34,638 nt of DNA from Prevotellaceae bacterium (GCA_031262995.1 JAISGR010000006.1:1-34638); one strand, 5' to 3'; positions 15,543 to 23,101 are shown, numbered from the stretch's first letter. A program made the numbers and translations. The notes: generated by a model from the sequence alone, not told the origin.

Positions 15543-15920
15543 ATGAAAGAGGAAGATAACATCTTTAAAAAAGTAGGCAGAGAAAACCCGTTCGGAGTAC
15601 CCAATGGCTACTTCGACAGTCTTACTCAACAGGTGATGAGCCAACTCCCTGAGAAAGAGACACCTGCCCTCACTGTGCGGCGCATTCCCACCCGCTGGGA
15701 ACGTCTCAAGCCATGGTTCTACATGGCAGCCATGTTTGCCGGAGCAGCACTCATTATTCGTGTCGCCTCTACAGCTTTCACACCCTCAGTCGATGTGGCA
15801 GTTATAGAGAATACCGAAGTCGAAGCTGCCTCGGACGAATACATCAGCACCATCGTCAACAGTGCAATGCTCGACGATTACTCACTGTACATCTATCTCT
15901 CGGAAGCCACCGCAGAGTGA
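15543..15920 (+). CDS. Single-TM protein, putative anti-sigma factor
   Basis: A 125-residue protein with a cytoplasmic N-terminus containing NPFGVPNGYFDSLTQQVMSQ (residues about 15-34), a segment often found in Bacteroidales proteins encoded after ECF sigma factors. One membrane helix lies at about 57-75 (WFYMAAMFAGAALIIRVAS), and a short acidic periplasmic tail ends at residue 125. It lacks a recognisable zinc-binding HxxxCxxC anti-sigma motif. Placement directly after the ECF sigma gene (47-base gap) supports an anti-sigma role, which is inferred. Confidence 0.65.
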   Translation: MKEEDNIFKKVGRENPFGVPNGYFDSLTQQVMSQLPEKETPALTVRRIPTRWERLKPWFYMAAMFAGAALIIRVASTAFTPSVDVAVIENTEVEAASDEYISTIVNSAMLDDYSLYIYLSEATAE

Positions 15921-15948
15921 TTAACCCCCAAATGTCTATTAAACAACA

Positions 15949-16425
15949 ATGAAAAAACTTATTCTTTTACTGCTCATCGTATATGGAAGTAATCCCTTTG
16001 TTTCGGCAAGAGACGGACGCAACCAACACTTGTCGCCCGAAGAGTTTCGCGTCAAACAGAAAGAGGTCATCAAGGAGACTGCCCAGCTGACCGATAAAGA
16101 GGCGGACAACTTCTTTCCCCTCTATTTCGAACTGCAAGACCGCAAACGCGAGATGAACAACAAGATGTGGCAAGATATACGGTTAGATAGAGGCAAGGAA
16201 ATCAGCGAAGAGCAATATGGCAAGATGATGCAGGTAATAAGCGACACCCGTATCAACCTTGCCCAATTGGAGAACGAATATCTGACAAAGTTCCGAAAGG
16301 TACTTTCCAATAAAAAGATATTCCTCGTGCAGCGTGCCGAACTGCGTTTCCAAAGGGAAATACTCAAGGGCATGCATAGGGGAGGTCAGCCTCCCGGAAA
16401 CCAAAAGGCAAAAAGACCCCAATAA
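15949..16425 (+). CDS. Periplasmic Spy/CpxP-like helical protein
   Basis: A 158-residue protein with a signal peptide (KKLILLLLIVYGSNPFVSA, cleavage about residue 20). It is almost wholly alpha-helical and charged: LSPEEFRVKQKEVIKETAQLTDKEADNF..., EISEEQYGKMM, LAQLENEYLTKFRKVLSNKKIF and a basic tail. The LTDKEADNFFPLYFE and LSNKKIFLVQRAE segments resemble the paired LTxxQ-like helices of the Spy/CpxP/CnrX group, periplasmic stress or metal sensors and chaperones. It follows the anti-sigma-like gene by 28 bases, is likely the last gene of the unit, and a strong terminator comes after it. The function is an analogy from fold and context. Confidence 0.65.
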   Translation: MKKLILLLLIVYGSNPFVSARDGRNQHLSPEEFRVKQKEVIKETAQLTDKEADNFFPLYFELQDRKREMNNKMWQDIRLDRGKEISEEQYGKMMQVISDTRINLAQLENEYLTKFRKVLSNKKIFLVQRAELRFQREILKGMHRGGQPPGNQKAKRPQ

Positions 16426-16455
16426 AGAGAACTGAAGTATCATAACAGAGGACGT

Positions 16456-16505
16456 AAAAGCCTTGTGAGTTTCTATTTCGAATAGTACTCATGAGGCTTT
16501 TATGT
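16456..16505 (+). terminator. Terminator after the sigma/anti-sigma/Spy-like unit
   Basis: AAAAGCCT (16456-16463) pairs with AGGCTTTT (16494-16501) and GTGAGT (16465-16470) with ACTCAT (16487-16492, one G-T pair). The stem is therefore about 14 bp around a 16-base loop, with a T run in the right arm. The ATG at 16502 sits in its 3' edge, which argues against it as a start for the next gene. Confidence 0.85.
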
Positions 16506-16525
16506 TACAAAATCGCACTACTAAG

Positions 16526-17782
16526 ATGAAAAGAACACTCGCAATCACAGCAAGTTGCCTCCTGCTACTCTGCCTCGCAGGCGTCATGCCGATACAGGCA
16601 CAACCGTCGGCTGCCGACGACGTGGTGACCATCGCCGGCGTGGTACGCAACAAAGACAACCGCAAGAAGCTGGAGAATGTCACCATCACTCTTCCGGGCA
16701 GTAACATCGGAACGGTGACCAATGCCGACGGATACTTCGCGCTCAAGGTAAGAGCGTCCGACGCTGTCAATGAACTGAAGGCATCGCACGTGGGCTACAT
16801 CAATGCGACGCTCTCCCTCAAAGACCTCACCTCACTGACCGACCTCACCGTCTGGATGATACCTGCCGCCAATGTCCTCAGCCAAATCACCGTCTACGCC
16901 GATCCCCGGCAGATAGTAGAGGATGCCATCGCCAAGATTCCTGCCAACTATGCCGCCAACAAAAATCTGCTCACAGCCTTCTACCGCGAAACAGTGCAGA
17001 AACGGCGACGCTACATCAGCCTGTCCGAAGCTGTGATGTCGATCTACAAAACCGAATACACCAACCGCGATGTTCGCTCCGACCGCGTACGCATAGAGAA
17101 AGGACGCCGATTGGTCAGCCCGCGACTGAGCGACACGTTGGCAATCAAACTGATGGGTGGTCCGACCCTCTCCATCAACCTCGACCTGGTGAAAAACGAA
17201 AACACCCTGCTTTATCCCAAGGATCTGGACAATTACGAGTTTCGGCTGGAAGACCCCGTCAGCCTGGACAACCGATTGCAATACGTGGTGAGCTTCCAAC
17301 CGCGCGTCACGCTGGATTATGCCCTGTTCTACGGAAAGATATACGTCGACCACCAGCAACTGGCATTTACCCGCATCGAGTTTTCGCTCGATATGCGCGA
17401 CCGCCTGAAAGCCGTCGAAGCCATCCTCAAGCACAAACCGCTCGGCTTGCGCTTCCGTCCGCAGGAGGTTTCCTATCTGGTGACCTACAAGTTGCAGAAC
17501 GGCGTCGCTTACCTCAACTACATACGCAACGAGATGCGGTTTAAATGCGACTGGAAGAAACGTCTCTTCTCTGCCACCTATACCGTGCTCTCCGAAATGG
17601 TGGTAACCGACAGGAAGCCCGAAACCACAAACCCCATTCCATACCGGACAGCATTCAAAGAAAGGCAGATTTTCAATGAAATGGTCGACGTGTACTGGAA
17701 CGAAGATTTCTGGAAAGAATACAATATCCTTGAGCCTACGGAGTCGCTCGAACATGCTGTGGAGCGTCTCAAAAAGCGATAA
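16526..17782 (+). CDS. Secreted protein with carboxypeptidase-regulatory-like domain
   Basis: A 418-residue exported protein: signal peptide RTLAITASCLLLLCLAGVMP to about residue 26, then a carboxypeptidase D regulatory-like beta-sandwich at about 33-120 (VVTIAGVVRNKDNRKKLENV, then IGTVTNADGYFALKV). This is the fold that also precedes SusC-type receptors. The rest (about 130-418) is an uncharacterised region (AFYRETVQKRRRYISLSEAV, YALFYGKIYVDHQQLAFTRI) seen in other Bacteroidota proteins of this layout; no TonB plug or barrel follows. The ATG at 16526 begins a normal signal peptide; the frame also opens at 16502, but that lies in a terminator. Likely periplasmic or outer-membrane associated; function unknown. 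Confidence 0.8.
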   Translation: MKRTLAITASCLLLLCLAGVMPIQAQPSAADDVVTIAGVVRNKDNRKKLENVTITLPGSNIGTVTNADGYFALKVRASDAVNELKASHVGYINATLSLKDLTSLTDLTVWMIPAANVLSQITVYADPRQIVEDAIAKIPANYAANKNLLTAFYRETVQKRRRYISLSEAVMSIYKTEYTNRDVRSDRVRIEKGRRLVSPRLSDTLAIKLMGGPTLSINLDLVKNENTLLYPKDLDNYEFRLEDPVSLDNRLQYVVSFQPRVTLDYALFYGKIYVDHQQLAFTRIEFSLDMRDRLKAVEAILKHKPLGLRFRPQEVSYLVTYKLQNGVAYLNYIRNEMRFKCDWKKRLFSATYTVLSEMVVTDRKPETTNPIPYRTAFKERQIFNEMVDVYWNEDFWKEYNILEPTESLEHAVERLKKR

Positions 17783-17834
17783 GACGATTTGAGCAACAAA
17801 AAGTCGATTCGAGCAAAGGAAATGCCATTTTGAG
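17781..17834. repeat. Degenerate 20-bp tandem repeat after the CDS
   Basis: Three imperfect units start at 17781, 17801 and 17821. GACGATTTGAGCAA, GTCGATTCGAGCAA and GCCATTTTGAG are the shared cores. The first unit begins inside the stop codon of the preceding gene. Confidence 0.5.
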
Positions 17835-17859
17835 TATCTCCTCTGTGTGCGTATGCCCG

Positions 17860-17867
17860 TACCTTTG
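17860..17867 (+). promoter_or_regulatory. Bacteroidota -7 element in a gene-free gap
   Basis: TACCTTTG followed by C fits TAnnTTTG. No coding gene follows within 400 bases. A TTTTG at 17828-17832 is too far (27 bases) for a normal -33 element. Confidence 0.45.
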
Positions 17868-17869
17868 CA

Positions 17870-18035
17870 GCATCATAACGCAAGCAAGTTAACACAAGCA
17901 GGTTACGCATCCGAATCGTATATAACCTAATTCAATGGTACTAACCACAAGAAACTCTCTTAGTTACACACACAATAAATACACATCGTTAGCACGTGCA
18001 AAAAATCCTCCGACGAGAGCCGGGGGATTTTTTAT
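17870..18035 (+). ncRNA. Candidate small RNA between a -7 element and a terminator
   Basis: About 165 bases lie between the TACCTTTG at 17860 and a strong terminator at 18000-18033. The only frame inside (17935-18075, 46 codons) runs through the terminator stem, so a peptide is unlikely. The sequence contains ordinary-looking ACACAAGCAGG and repeated ACACA motifs; I recognise no known RNA family. Both ends are inferred. Confidence 0.35.
18000..18035 (+). terminator. Rho-independent terminator
   Basis: AAAAAATCCTCC (18000-18011) faces GGGGGATTTTTT (18022-18033). The stem pairs the A run with the T run and has a 10-base loop. It can end either a small RNA from 17.87 kb or read-through from the upstream gene. 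Confidence 0.8.
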
Positions 18036-18063
18036 ATGTGTCTTACCGAAAGCATGCTCCCGT

Positions 18064-18151
18064 CCAACGGGATAGCAGTCTTCTCTCAATAGGATAGCTG
18101 TCTTGTTCCAATGGGATAACAGTCTTCTCCCAACAGGATAGCAAAGCCCAA
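18064..18151. repeat. Tandem array, four units of 22 bp
   Basis: Units start at 18064, 18086, 18108 and 18130 with the core CCAAYGGGATARCAGTC (looser in unit 2). At the first boundary CCCG/CGGG flank the CCAA element. Within the 17783-18308 gap it separates the terminator at 18000 from the start of the A+T-rich islet. Confidence 0.8.
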
Positions 18152-18201
18152 TATATCACAATTATGTTTAAAATGGCAAGTACTTGATTCTATTATTCAA
18201 C

Positions 18202-18209
18202 TATCTTTG
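18202..18209 (+). promoter_or_regulatory. -7 element for the plug-domain lipoprotein gene
   Basis: TATCTTTG matches TAnnTTTG, 99 bases before the ATG at 18309. No good -33 element. Its position also shows that longer in-frame extensions of the gene (to 18207) are not used. Confidence 0.55.
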
Positions 18210-18308
18210 TTCCGTCATGCCGTTCGGCATGTGTGCGCCAATCATATAACGCAACTATATACTTTGTTGTACGGAGAATGTCGTTATCACTTTAAAAAAG
18301 AAACAACA

Positions 18309-19412
18309 ATGAAACACTTAAAATATGTTTTATTTATCATGAAAGCGATTGTGTTGCTTTCATCGTCTTGTGCTTCCTGGAAAAATATAGAAAATTGTGA
18401 GATACAAAGAGTCATAGTGATAACTGATGAAAGCGATGACTTATATTATTTGCGCGTTAAATTTAATAGTTGCGCTTCAAAAGAATTGCGAGAAAATCTG
18501 GTAAAAGAGGAATTAAGAAATAGGTTTCCACTAATCGGAAATAAAACGATATATGTGGAAGAATATCCAGGGAAACTGTATAATGAATATAACTATAAGA
18601 TAAAGGTTGGGGGTGTAAGTTTATCTGGACAAATCATCGACCGAAAAGTAGGTTATTTTGTAGAAATTCCCACAGAGTTATTATCTCAATTGGATAAAAT
18701 GGGAACTGATAGTACGCTGATTTTAAATGAATATGAGGGTAAATACTTAAATTTTATATTTTCACTTGATGCTATGAAATTTAACCTTATTGGGAAGCGG
18801 GTTGCTTTTTGTGAAAGCAAAACGGATTTCTTTAAATATGAACGAGATTGGCACTATCGCGGCAATGAACGGGGTGTTGGTGGAACAATATTGTATATTT
18901 TCACTGCCGAGCAAAAAGTAGAAAGCGGCGGTTATGACGCTGCCGTTGCGTACTGGAAGAAGCTCGCAATACCGATAGAAAAGGTAGTTGAAAGATTGAG
19001 AAGCAAACTTGTGGGTAAGATTGATGGCTCCGAAACGAACACTAAAGATAAGCCGCTATTAACCATCGTAGATGGTTTGCGATTGAATGGGGATTTTTTG
19101 CGCATCTTGGCATTGAATATAGAAGAGGTGAGAAGTGTTGTCATAGATGGAGAAAAGGTGATGAGTGCAAAGATAGATGCATCTGCCACGTATGAAGAAG
19201 ATGGGGTTCGGTATCAGGGAGTTGTTTCTTTCAAGACAAAGCTGTTGTTTGTTGTCAATGGCAAGTTGCTGCATAAGCAGAGAGACAAGCAGGCTGTTCT
19301 TTCCAAGATAAAGCAAAGAGAGATTGTTGCGTTACAGCGAATCTCTGCTGCCGATGCTTCCCAACGATGGGGGCGTGCAGGCAGGTATGGAGCAGTGATA
19401 ATTACACTTTAA
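18309..19412 (+). CDS. Lipoprotein with C-terminal TonB-plug-like module
   Basis: A 367-residue lipoprotein; the signal sequence KYVLFIMKAIVLLSSSC ends in the lipobox LSSS-C. The body (about 30-230) is not recognised. From about residue 255 it reads like the plug domain of SusC/TonB-dependent receptors: KPLLTIVDGLRLNGDFLRIL, NIEEVRSVVI, and the last residues DASQRWGRAGRYGAVIITL, matching the plug consensus (VDG...I..I.VLKDA...YG..G..GVI.IT). The protein stops there, with no barrel, and a 50-residue insertion (VIDGEKVMSAKIDA... to QREIVALQRIS) splits the plug pattern. Codon use is clearly A+T-rich; 18301-18360 is 15 of 60 G+C by hand count, against 31 of 60 for 17461-17520. The ATG at 18309 is used because it starts the lipoprotein signal and lies after the promoter. 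Confidence 0.6.
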   Translation: MKHLKYVLFIMKAIVLLSSSCASWKNIENCEIQRVIVITDESDDLYYLRVKFNSCASKELRENLVKEELRNRFPLIGNKTIYVEEYPGKLYNEYNYKIKVGGVSLSGQIIDRKVGYFVEIPTELLSQLDKMGTDSTLILNEYEGKYLNFIFSLDAMKFNLIGKRVAFCESKTDFFKYERDWHYRGNERGVGGTILYIFTAEQKVESGGYDAAVAYWKKLAIPIEKVVERLRSKLVGKIDGSETNTKDKPLLTIVDGLRLNGDFLRILALNIEEVRSVVIDGEKVMSAKIDASATYEEDGVRYQGVVSFKTKLLFVVNGKLLHKQRDKQAVLSKIKQREIVALQRISAADASQRWGRAGRYGAVIITL

Positions 19413-19419
19413 AGTAAGT

Positions 19420-19992
19420 ATGAATATGAAAAATATGCTTGACATAAAAACCCGCAAGGAATTGCACGCATGGCTCGTTGAAAATTACGACAAGGAAAAG
19501 GAGTGCTGGCTGATTGTAAAGAAAGGGAAAGTAAGACCCGACAATGCTGTTTGGTATTTGGATTCGGTCGAAGAAGCGTTGTGCTTCGGCTGGATAGATT
19601 CAATCAACAAAAATGTGAATGGAATCAACTTACAAAAGTTTTCGCCGCGAAGTAAAAAAAGCGTTTGGACAGAACTGAATAAGGAAAGGTGTCGTCGGCT
19701 CGAAAAATTGGGACTGATGACAGATGCCGGCAGAAAAGTTTTACCCGATATGTCGGAAAGCGGTTTTGTGATAGACAAAGATGTTTTGCACAATTTCATC
19801 GGAAATCAGATAGCGTGGGAAAATTTCAATAGATTTCCGTTGTTGTATCGGAAAGTTCGGATTGACACCATACAGCGCGTCAAAAAAAACGAGGACATGT
19901 TTTGGCAACGATTAAAGAAGTTGATTGAAAAATCGGAGCAGAATGAAATGTTCGGCGATTGGAACGACAACGGACGATTGTTGAATTATTAA
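19420..19992 (+). CDS. YdeI/OmpD-associated family protein
   Basis: A 190-residue cytoplasmic protein of the YdeI family: RKELHAWLVENYDKEKECWLIVKKGK (about 9-34), the family hallmark EEALCFGWIDSINKNV (about 51-66), KFSPRSKKSVWTELNKERCRRLEKLGLMTDAG (about 73-103), and a C-terminal helical region. Some members are described as bacteriocin-protection or stress proteins; the biochemical role is unknown. It starts 7 bases after the plug-domain lipoprotein gene and shares its A+T-rich composition, so the two are probably one transferred unit. ATGs at 19420 and 19426 are both possible starts. Confidence 0.85.
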   Translation: MNMKNMLDIKTRKELHAWLVENYDKEKECWLIVKKGKVRPDNAVWYLDSVEEALCFGWIDSINKNVNGINLQKFSPRSKKSVWTELNKERCRRLEKLGLMTDAGRKVLPDMSESGFVIDKDVLHNFIGNQIAWENFNRFPLLYRKVRIDTIQRVKKNEDMFWQRLKKLIEKSEQNEMFGDWNDNGRLLNY

Positions 19993-20021
19993 CCGGTACG
20001 GGTTTGAGACAAAAACAATAG

Positions 20022-20094
20022 AAAATCACACCGATAATAATAGGAAATAATCTGATAAGACTATTTAAAAAAGATTATTTAATAGTATTGTTTT
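20022..20094. repeat. Nested A+T-rich inverted repeats at the islet's right edge
   Basis: AAAACAATA (20022-20030) pairs with TATTGTTTT (20086-20094), and inside it AAATAATC (20045-20052) with GATTATTT (20073-20080). It could be a weak terminator for the YdeI gene or a relic of an element end. Confidence 0.45.
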
Positions 20095-20177
20095 GACTTA
20101 TGTCGGGATGATTTCCCGCATTGGGCAGATGGAACAATCCTTTCGTATGGATGCTGACGACTGATTTGGATTTACTG

Positions 20178-20384
20178 TTCGCCAATAGCGGTATTTACAG
20201 TTCGCCAATAGAGGTATTTACTGTTCGCCAATAGCAGTATTTACGGTTAGTAAATAGCGGTATTTACAGTTCGCCAATAGCGGTATTTACAGTTAGTAAA
20301 TAGAGGTACTCCCGCTTCGTGGGTAGAGGTACTCCCGGTTCGTGAGTAGAAGTACCCCCGGTTTGTGGGTGGAAATGAGGCGGT
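20178..20384. repeat. Tandem array, nine units of 23 bp with drifting sequence
   Basis: Units start at 20178, 20201, 20224, 20247, 20270, 20293, 20316, 20339 and 20362. The core changes along the array from TTCGCCAATAGCGGTATTTAC through TTAGTAAATAG to TTCGTGGGTAGAGGTACTCCC, but the period never slips. Right arms (offset 15-19) pair with the next unit's left arm (offset 6-10). The array ends 12 bases before the ftsW stop. The rest of the 19993-20396 gap holds only the nested A+T-rich inverted repeat; I see no gene. Confidence 0.92.
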
Positions 20385-20396
20385 TTCCATCGGGGG

Positions 20397-21743
20397 TTAC
20401 TCGAACTCTTCGTCGCTGTTGAGCATCTGTGAGGTGGGTTCTTCGGAGGTCTGTGCGTCGGTGACGAAGCCACTGCCGGTAGGGAAGTCGTTGTCGGTGA
20501 AGTCACTGCCGGTGGTCACTTCCATGGGTATCTGCGCGTCGTGCAGGCGCTGGGCTTCGAGGGCGGCGCGCTGTTCGTCGAGTTTGGCGGTGTAGCGGCT
20601 CACGCTCAGTATCATGCCGATGTAGATGCAGTTGATCCAGATGGATGTGCCTCCCATGCTGATGAGCGGCAGCGGCTGTCCGGTGACGGGCGCCAGTCCG
20701 ACTGCCACCATCATGTTGAACATCGCCTGTGAGACGAGCAGCAGCGAGATGCCGATGACGAGAAATGCCGGGAAGGTGCGGTCGCACTTGCGGGCAATGC
20801 GTCCCACCCGTATGAGCAGCACGATGTAGAGAAAGACCACAAAGGCTGCCGGCAGCAATCCCAGCTCTTCGAGGATGATGGCGTAGATGAAGTCGGAGAA
20901 GGAGAGGCTGAGGAAGTCGCGCTGTATGGAGTTGCCCGGTCCTTTGCCGATGATGTTGCTTGTGGCAACGGCAATGCGGGCGTGGGTGACTTGCGCGTTC
21001 TGGTCGGTCACCTTGAACTCGGCGGCAGGCACCTTGGTGTCTTCGTCCATGAAGCGCACGATGCGGGCGACCCACGTGTCGGCTCTGCTCAGCAGTGAGC
21101 TTTCTTGCAGGTCGACGTTCTTCACCGCCAGGTGGAACGCCACGCCTGCCGCCACGAGTCCTGCCACGACAATCACGGGTATCAGCAGCTTCCTGAACGA
21201 GACCCTGCCGATAATCATCATCAGGTAGACCACGCCGAAGAGCAGCGCCGCCGTCGACAAGTTCTCGGGCAATATCAGCCCGCACACCAGGCAGGTGATA
21301 ATCATGATGTACCTGAATGCATTGGGCGATGCTCCGTGCTCGTTCTGCCCCTTGGAGAGGATGTATGCCACGGCAATGACCACTGCCATCTTTGCCAGTT
21401 CCGACGGCTGGAAGGTGAAGCCCATGACCGAAATCCAGCGCGAGGCATCGCCTACGCTCACGCCCACTGCCGTCACCATCACCAGCAGCACGATGGAGGC
21501 GGGAAGCAGGAACACCGGTATGGCGGAGAACCATTTGTACTGGATGTTGTGCGTCACCACCATCAGCCCCACGCCTACCATCAGCAGGATGCCGTGGCGG
21601 GTGATGGGCGCCCAGTGGTCGCCGCTCTTGTACGACAGCGAGGCTGCCGCGCTGAACACCTCGGTGACGGAGATGAGGCAGAGGAAGAGGAAGATGATCC
21701 AGATCACCTTGTCGCCCTTGAATATGCTGCGAAGTAAGTCCAT
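20397..21743 (-). CDS. ftsW: Peptidoglycan glycosyltransferase FtsW (SEDS family)
   Basis: FtsW polymerises septal glycan strands from lipid II together with FtsI. The 448-residue membrane protein has about ten hydrophobic helices. It begins FKGDKVIWIIFLFLCLISVT and carries GDASRWISVMGFTFQPSELAKM, the SEDS motif FLSLSFSDFIYAIILEELG, and near the end the LPLISMGGTSI motif. A hydrophilic tail of about 50 residues follows. The start ATG at 21743 overlaps the murD stop by one base (TAATG), showing translational coupling. In the usual Bacteroides dcw order murG would follow; here the gene ends the cluster, next to the 23-bp array. Confidence 0.95.
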   Translation of the reverse strand: MDLLRSIFKGDKVIWIIFLFLCLISVTEVFSAAASLSYKSGDHWAPITRHGILLMVGVGLMVVTHNIQYKWFSAIPVFLLPASIVLLVMVTAVGVSVGDASRWISVMGFTFQPSELAKMAVVIAVAYILSKGQNEHGASPNAFRYIMIITCLVCGLILPENLSTAALLFGVVYLMMIIGRVSFRKLLIPVIVVAGLVAAGVAFHLAVKNVDLQESSLLSRADTWVARIVRFMDEDTKVPAAEFKVTDQNAQVTHARIAVATSNIIGKGPGNSIQRDFLSLSFSDFIYAIILEELGLLPAAFVVFLYIVLLIRVGRIARKCDRTFPAFLVIGISLLLVSQAMFNMMVAVGLAPVTGQPLPLISMGGTSIWINCIYIGMILSVSRYTAKLDEQRAALEAQRLHDAQIPMEVTTGSDFTDNDFPTGSGFVTDAQTSEEPTSQMLNSDEEFE

Positions 21744-23101
21744 TACAGTGCGCTGACGTATTTCTTAAACTGGTCGCCGCGGTCTTCGTAGTTCTTGAAC
21801 AGGTCGAACGACGCGCAGCAGGGGCTGAGCAGCACCGTATCGCCCCGTTTTGCCAGGCGATAGGCAGCATCGACAGCCTCCTTCATGCCGCTGTTCACTT
21901 CGGCTGTGGGCAGTCCCATCGGGTCGAAGAAGGCGTGCAGCTTGGTGTTGTCTGTCCCGAGGAAGAGGAGGGCGCTGCACTTCTCGCGTACCAGCTGCGC
22001 TATCTCGGTATAGTCGTTGCCCTTGTCGGTGCCGCCCAGTATGAGCACCACCGGCGTCTTCATGCTTTGCAGGGCATACCAGCAGGAGTTTACGTTGGTG
22101 GCTTTGGAGTCGTTGATGAAGGTCACGCCGCGCACAGCTGCCACATACTCCAGCCGGTGGGAGACCCCTTTGAAGTCGGACAGCGCCCGCCGGATGCATG
22201 TCTTCCCGATGCCGGCAAGGTTGGCAGAGATGCCGGCAGCCAGCGAGTTGTAGAGGTTGTGTGTGCCGTGAAGCGCCAGCTCCTCCTGCTCCATGTTGAA
22301 GGCGACGGGTGTGTTGATGACAATCTCGCTGTCGACGGCGTAGGCAATGGCGCCGTCCTCTTTCACGGCAGCAAAGGGGTAGAGGTGAGCCTTCAGTCCG
22401 TGCTTTGCCAGCTCGCGGCGGATGATGGGGTCGTCGTTCCAGAAGATGAAGGCATCGTCGGCGGTCTGGTTCTGCGTGATGCGGAACTTGGCGTCGACAT
22501 ACTTCTGCATGTCGTGGTCGTAGCGATCCATGTGGTCGGGGGTGATGTTGAGCAGTACGGCAAAGTTGGCACGGAAGTCGTACATGTTGTCTAACTGGAA
22601 TGAGATGAGTTCGATGACGTAGTAGACGTGCTGATCGGTAGCCACCTGTAACGCCAGGCTGTTGCCGATGTTGCCTGCCAGTCCCACGTTCAGTCCGGCG
22701 CTTTTGAAGATGTGGTAGATGAGCGACGTGGTGGTGGTCTTGCCGTTCGAGCCGGTGATGCAGATCATCTTGGCACGGGTGTATCGTCCGGCAAACTCAA
22801 TCTCCGAGATGATGGGCGTGCCCTGTGCTTTCAGTTGGCGTATCAGCGGGGCATCGTTGGGGATGCCGGGGCTTTTGATGACCTCGTCGGCATTGAGGAT
22901 GAGCGCTTCGGTGTGTCTGCCTTCTTCCCAGAGAATGCGGTAGTCGTTGAGTTGTGTCTTATACTTCTCCTTGATGGCCGACGCGTCGGACACGAAGGTA
23001 TCGAATCCCTTCATGGAGGCGAGGACTGCCGCTCCGGCGCCGCTTTCGCCGGCGCCGAGGATGGCGATTCGTTTCTTTCTGTTCGGAGTATCCATATTCA
23101 T
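21743..23101 (-). CDS. murD: UDP-N-acetylmuramoyl-L-alanine--D-glutamate ligase
   Basis: MurD adds D-Glu to UDP-MurNAc-L-Ala using ATP. The 452-residue protein begins with a Rossmann-like UMP-binding part (IAILGAGESGAGAAVLA). It has the Mur ligase P-loop ICITGSNGKTTTTSLIYH (about 113-130), LLNITPDHMDRYDHDMQKY, FKGVSHRLEYVAAVRGVTFI, NDSKATNVNSCWYAL, and LILGGTDKGNDYT. Length is typical. The start could be 23101 or the ATG two codons later (23095). It lies 10 bases after mraY and overlaps ftsW by one base. Confidence 0.96.
   Translation of the reverse strand: MNMDTPNRKKRIAILGAGESGAGAAVLASMKGFDTFVSDASAIKEKYKTQLNDYRILWEEGRHTEALILNADEVIKSPGIPNDAPLIRQLKAQGTPIISEIEFAGRYTRAKMICITGSNGKTTTTSLIYHIFKSAGLNVGLAGNIGNSLALQVATDQHVYYVIELISFQLDNMYDFRANFAVLLNITPDHMDRYDHDMQKYVDAKFRITQNQTADDAFIFWNDDPIIRRELAKHGLKAHLYPFAAVKEDGAIAYAVDSEIVINTPVAFNMEQEELALHGTHNLYNSLAAGISANLAGIGKTCIRRALSDFKGVSHRLEYVAAVRGVTFINDSKATNVNSCWYALQSMKTPVVLILGGTDKGNDYTEIAQLVREKCSALLFLGTDNTKLHAFFDPMGLPTAEVNSGMKEAVDAAYRLAKRGDTVLLSPCCASFDLFKNYEDRGDQFKKYVSAL

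Noticed and set aside
16502-16525. Upstream start for the carboxypeptidase-regulatory-domain gene
   Set aside because: The ATG lies at the edge of the terminator stem, whereas 16526 begins a normal signal peptide.
17935-18075. 46-codon ORF as a leader peptide
   Set aside because: Its codons run through the terminator stem and into the 22-bp array, and there is no ribosome-binding or regulatory codon run to support it.
20022-20094. Insertion-sequence ends
   Set aside because: The inverted repeats are short and A+T-rich, and no transposase remnant lies between or beside them; kept only as a weak structural feature.
20178-20384. CRISPR-like array
   Set aside because: Units are contiguous 22-23 bp with no unique spacers, no cas genes are near, and the other arrays behave alike.
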